This document shows, piece after piece, positions 5,741 to 6,188 of a stretch of 6,188 nucleotides of DNA. The translations under genes and the position numbers were made by a program. The notes under the pieces are model-generated. The model had not been told where the DNA came from and made no database searches. It was given only the letters and a program-made list of their open reading frames with translations. How positions within the stretch are numbered: the stretch's first letter is position 1; each line of letters starts with the position of its first letter. Origin of the DNA: RYN-433 sp036558265 (GTDB lineage: Bacteria; Planctomycetota; Phycisphaerae; Tepidisphaerales; Tepidisphaeraceae); NCBI GenBank assembly GCA_036558265.1, contig DATBFY010000754.1, positions 1 through 6,188 on the forward strand, in the 5' to 3' direction.

Positions 5741-6188
5741 TGATGCGCATGTTCATCCCATTGTTTTTGATCGCCGTGCAATTCCTGGCGACCACGCCAG
5801 CCATGGCGGCCGCGGCGCCCGCGGGGCCCGCGGCCCGCCCGACCGACTACCAGAACTTCGCGATGTCGCACGCCGGCGACCCGGACCGGGGCAAGGCACT
5901 ATTTTTCGACGAGTCTCGCCTGGCCTGCAGCCGCTGCCACACGGTCAGCGCCGACGATCGCACGGCCAAGGTCGGTCCCGGGCTGTTCGCGATCGGAGAC
6001 AAGTTCGGTCGCAGCGAACTGGTCACGTCCGTCCTGTATCCCTCCGCAGAGATCGCCGTCGGCTACAGCGCCACCACCGTGCGAACCCGCTCCGGCGACG
6101 TCATCCAAGGGGTCCTCAAGGAGGCGACTAAGGCCCAACTCACCCTCATGCAATCGGATGCGACGCTCGCCCGCATCGACGCGGCGGA
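5740..6188 (+). CDS. Exported c-type cytochrome, Pirellula/Verrucomicrobium heme-binding type (N-terminal part)
   Basis: The first 149 residues of a secreted protein that runs off the window. Residues 1-24 are a signal peptide (MMRMF, hydrophobic core about 5-18, ending AMA/A), followed by an Ala/Pro-rich spacer. A single heme site C63-S-R-C66-H67 sits in DESRLACSRCHTVS. The following pattern (KVGPGLFAIGDKFGRSELV, SVLYPSAEIAVGYS, then a beta-rich GDVIQGVLKEATKAQLTL) matches the 'putative heme-binding domain' family common in planctomycetes and verrucomicrobia, where it is often fused to a dehydrogenase-like propeller or HEAT repeats. Here the heme domain comes first, so a propeller may follow outside the window. 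It probably passes electrons in the periplasm. The start overlaps the kinase stop (TGATG), tying it to the acid-sugar operon. ATG 5743 is an equally possible start. Confidence 0.93.
   Translation, partial: MMRMFIPLFLIAVQFLATTPAMAAAAPAGPAARPTDYQNFAMSHAGDPDRGKALFFDESRLACSRCHTVSADDRTAKVGPGLFAIGDKFGRSELVTSVLYPSAEIAVGYSATTVRTRSGDVIQGVLKEATKAQLTLMQSDATLARIDAA

Overview
The window looks like a chromosomal segment of a high-GC member of the Planctomycetota/PVC bacteria. Three things suggest this: a secreted c-type cytochrome of the Pirellula/Verrucomicrobium heme-binding type, a LolD-like ATPase with 'FQFYHLLPE' wording plus a matching FtsX-type permease tail, and an intergenic cluster of palindromes of a kind I remember from planctomycete genomes. 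The lineage is an inference from family resemblance, not from a marker gene. Every gene I can support is on the + strand.

Left part (1-1294): the C-terminal end of an FtsX/LolC/E-type ABC permease, then about 180 bases holding four short GC-rich hairpins, then a LolD-type ATPase. The ATPase is unusual. Between Walker A and the Q-loop it carries about 65 extra residues that form two hydrophobic helices. Permease and ATPase probably form one envelope (lipoprotein- or macrolide-type) exporter.

Middle (1295-1560): no intact gene. This stretch holds a short coding remnant that resembles the end of a beta-propeller protein, partly enclosed by an 18-bp imperfect direct repeat. It separates the ABC genes, which use mostly CTC for leucine, from the right-hand genes, which use more CTG.

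Right part (1561-6188): a tight run of five genes. They are an exported metallo-beta-lactamase-fold hydrolase, a KdgT-family acid-sugar permease, a PdxA2-type 4-phospho-D-threonate/erythronate dehydrogenase, a DUF1537 four-carbon acid sugar kinase, and an exported cytochrome c-domain protein cut by the window edge. The last three genes start by overlapping the stop codon of the gene before (ATGA, ATGA, TGATG), and each has purine-rich ribosome-binding sequence inside the upstream gene.

Permease, kinase and dehydrogenase together give a known logic: import a four-carbon aldonate, phosphorylate it at O4, then oxidise it to a 3-keto acid that decarboxylates to dihydroxyacetone phosphate. What is unusual is the addition of two exported proteins, a hydrolase in front and a cytochrome domain behind. 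They raise the possibility that a sugar is oxidised and a lactone opened outside the cytoplasm before uptake. That link is a hypothesis from gene order only.
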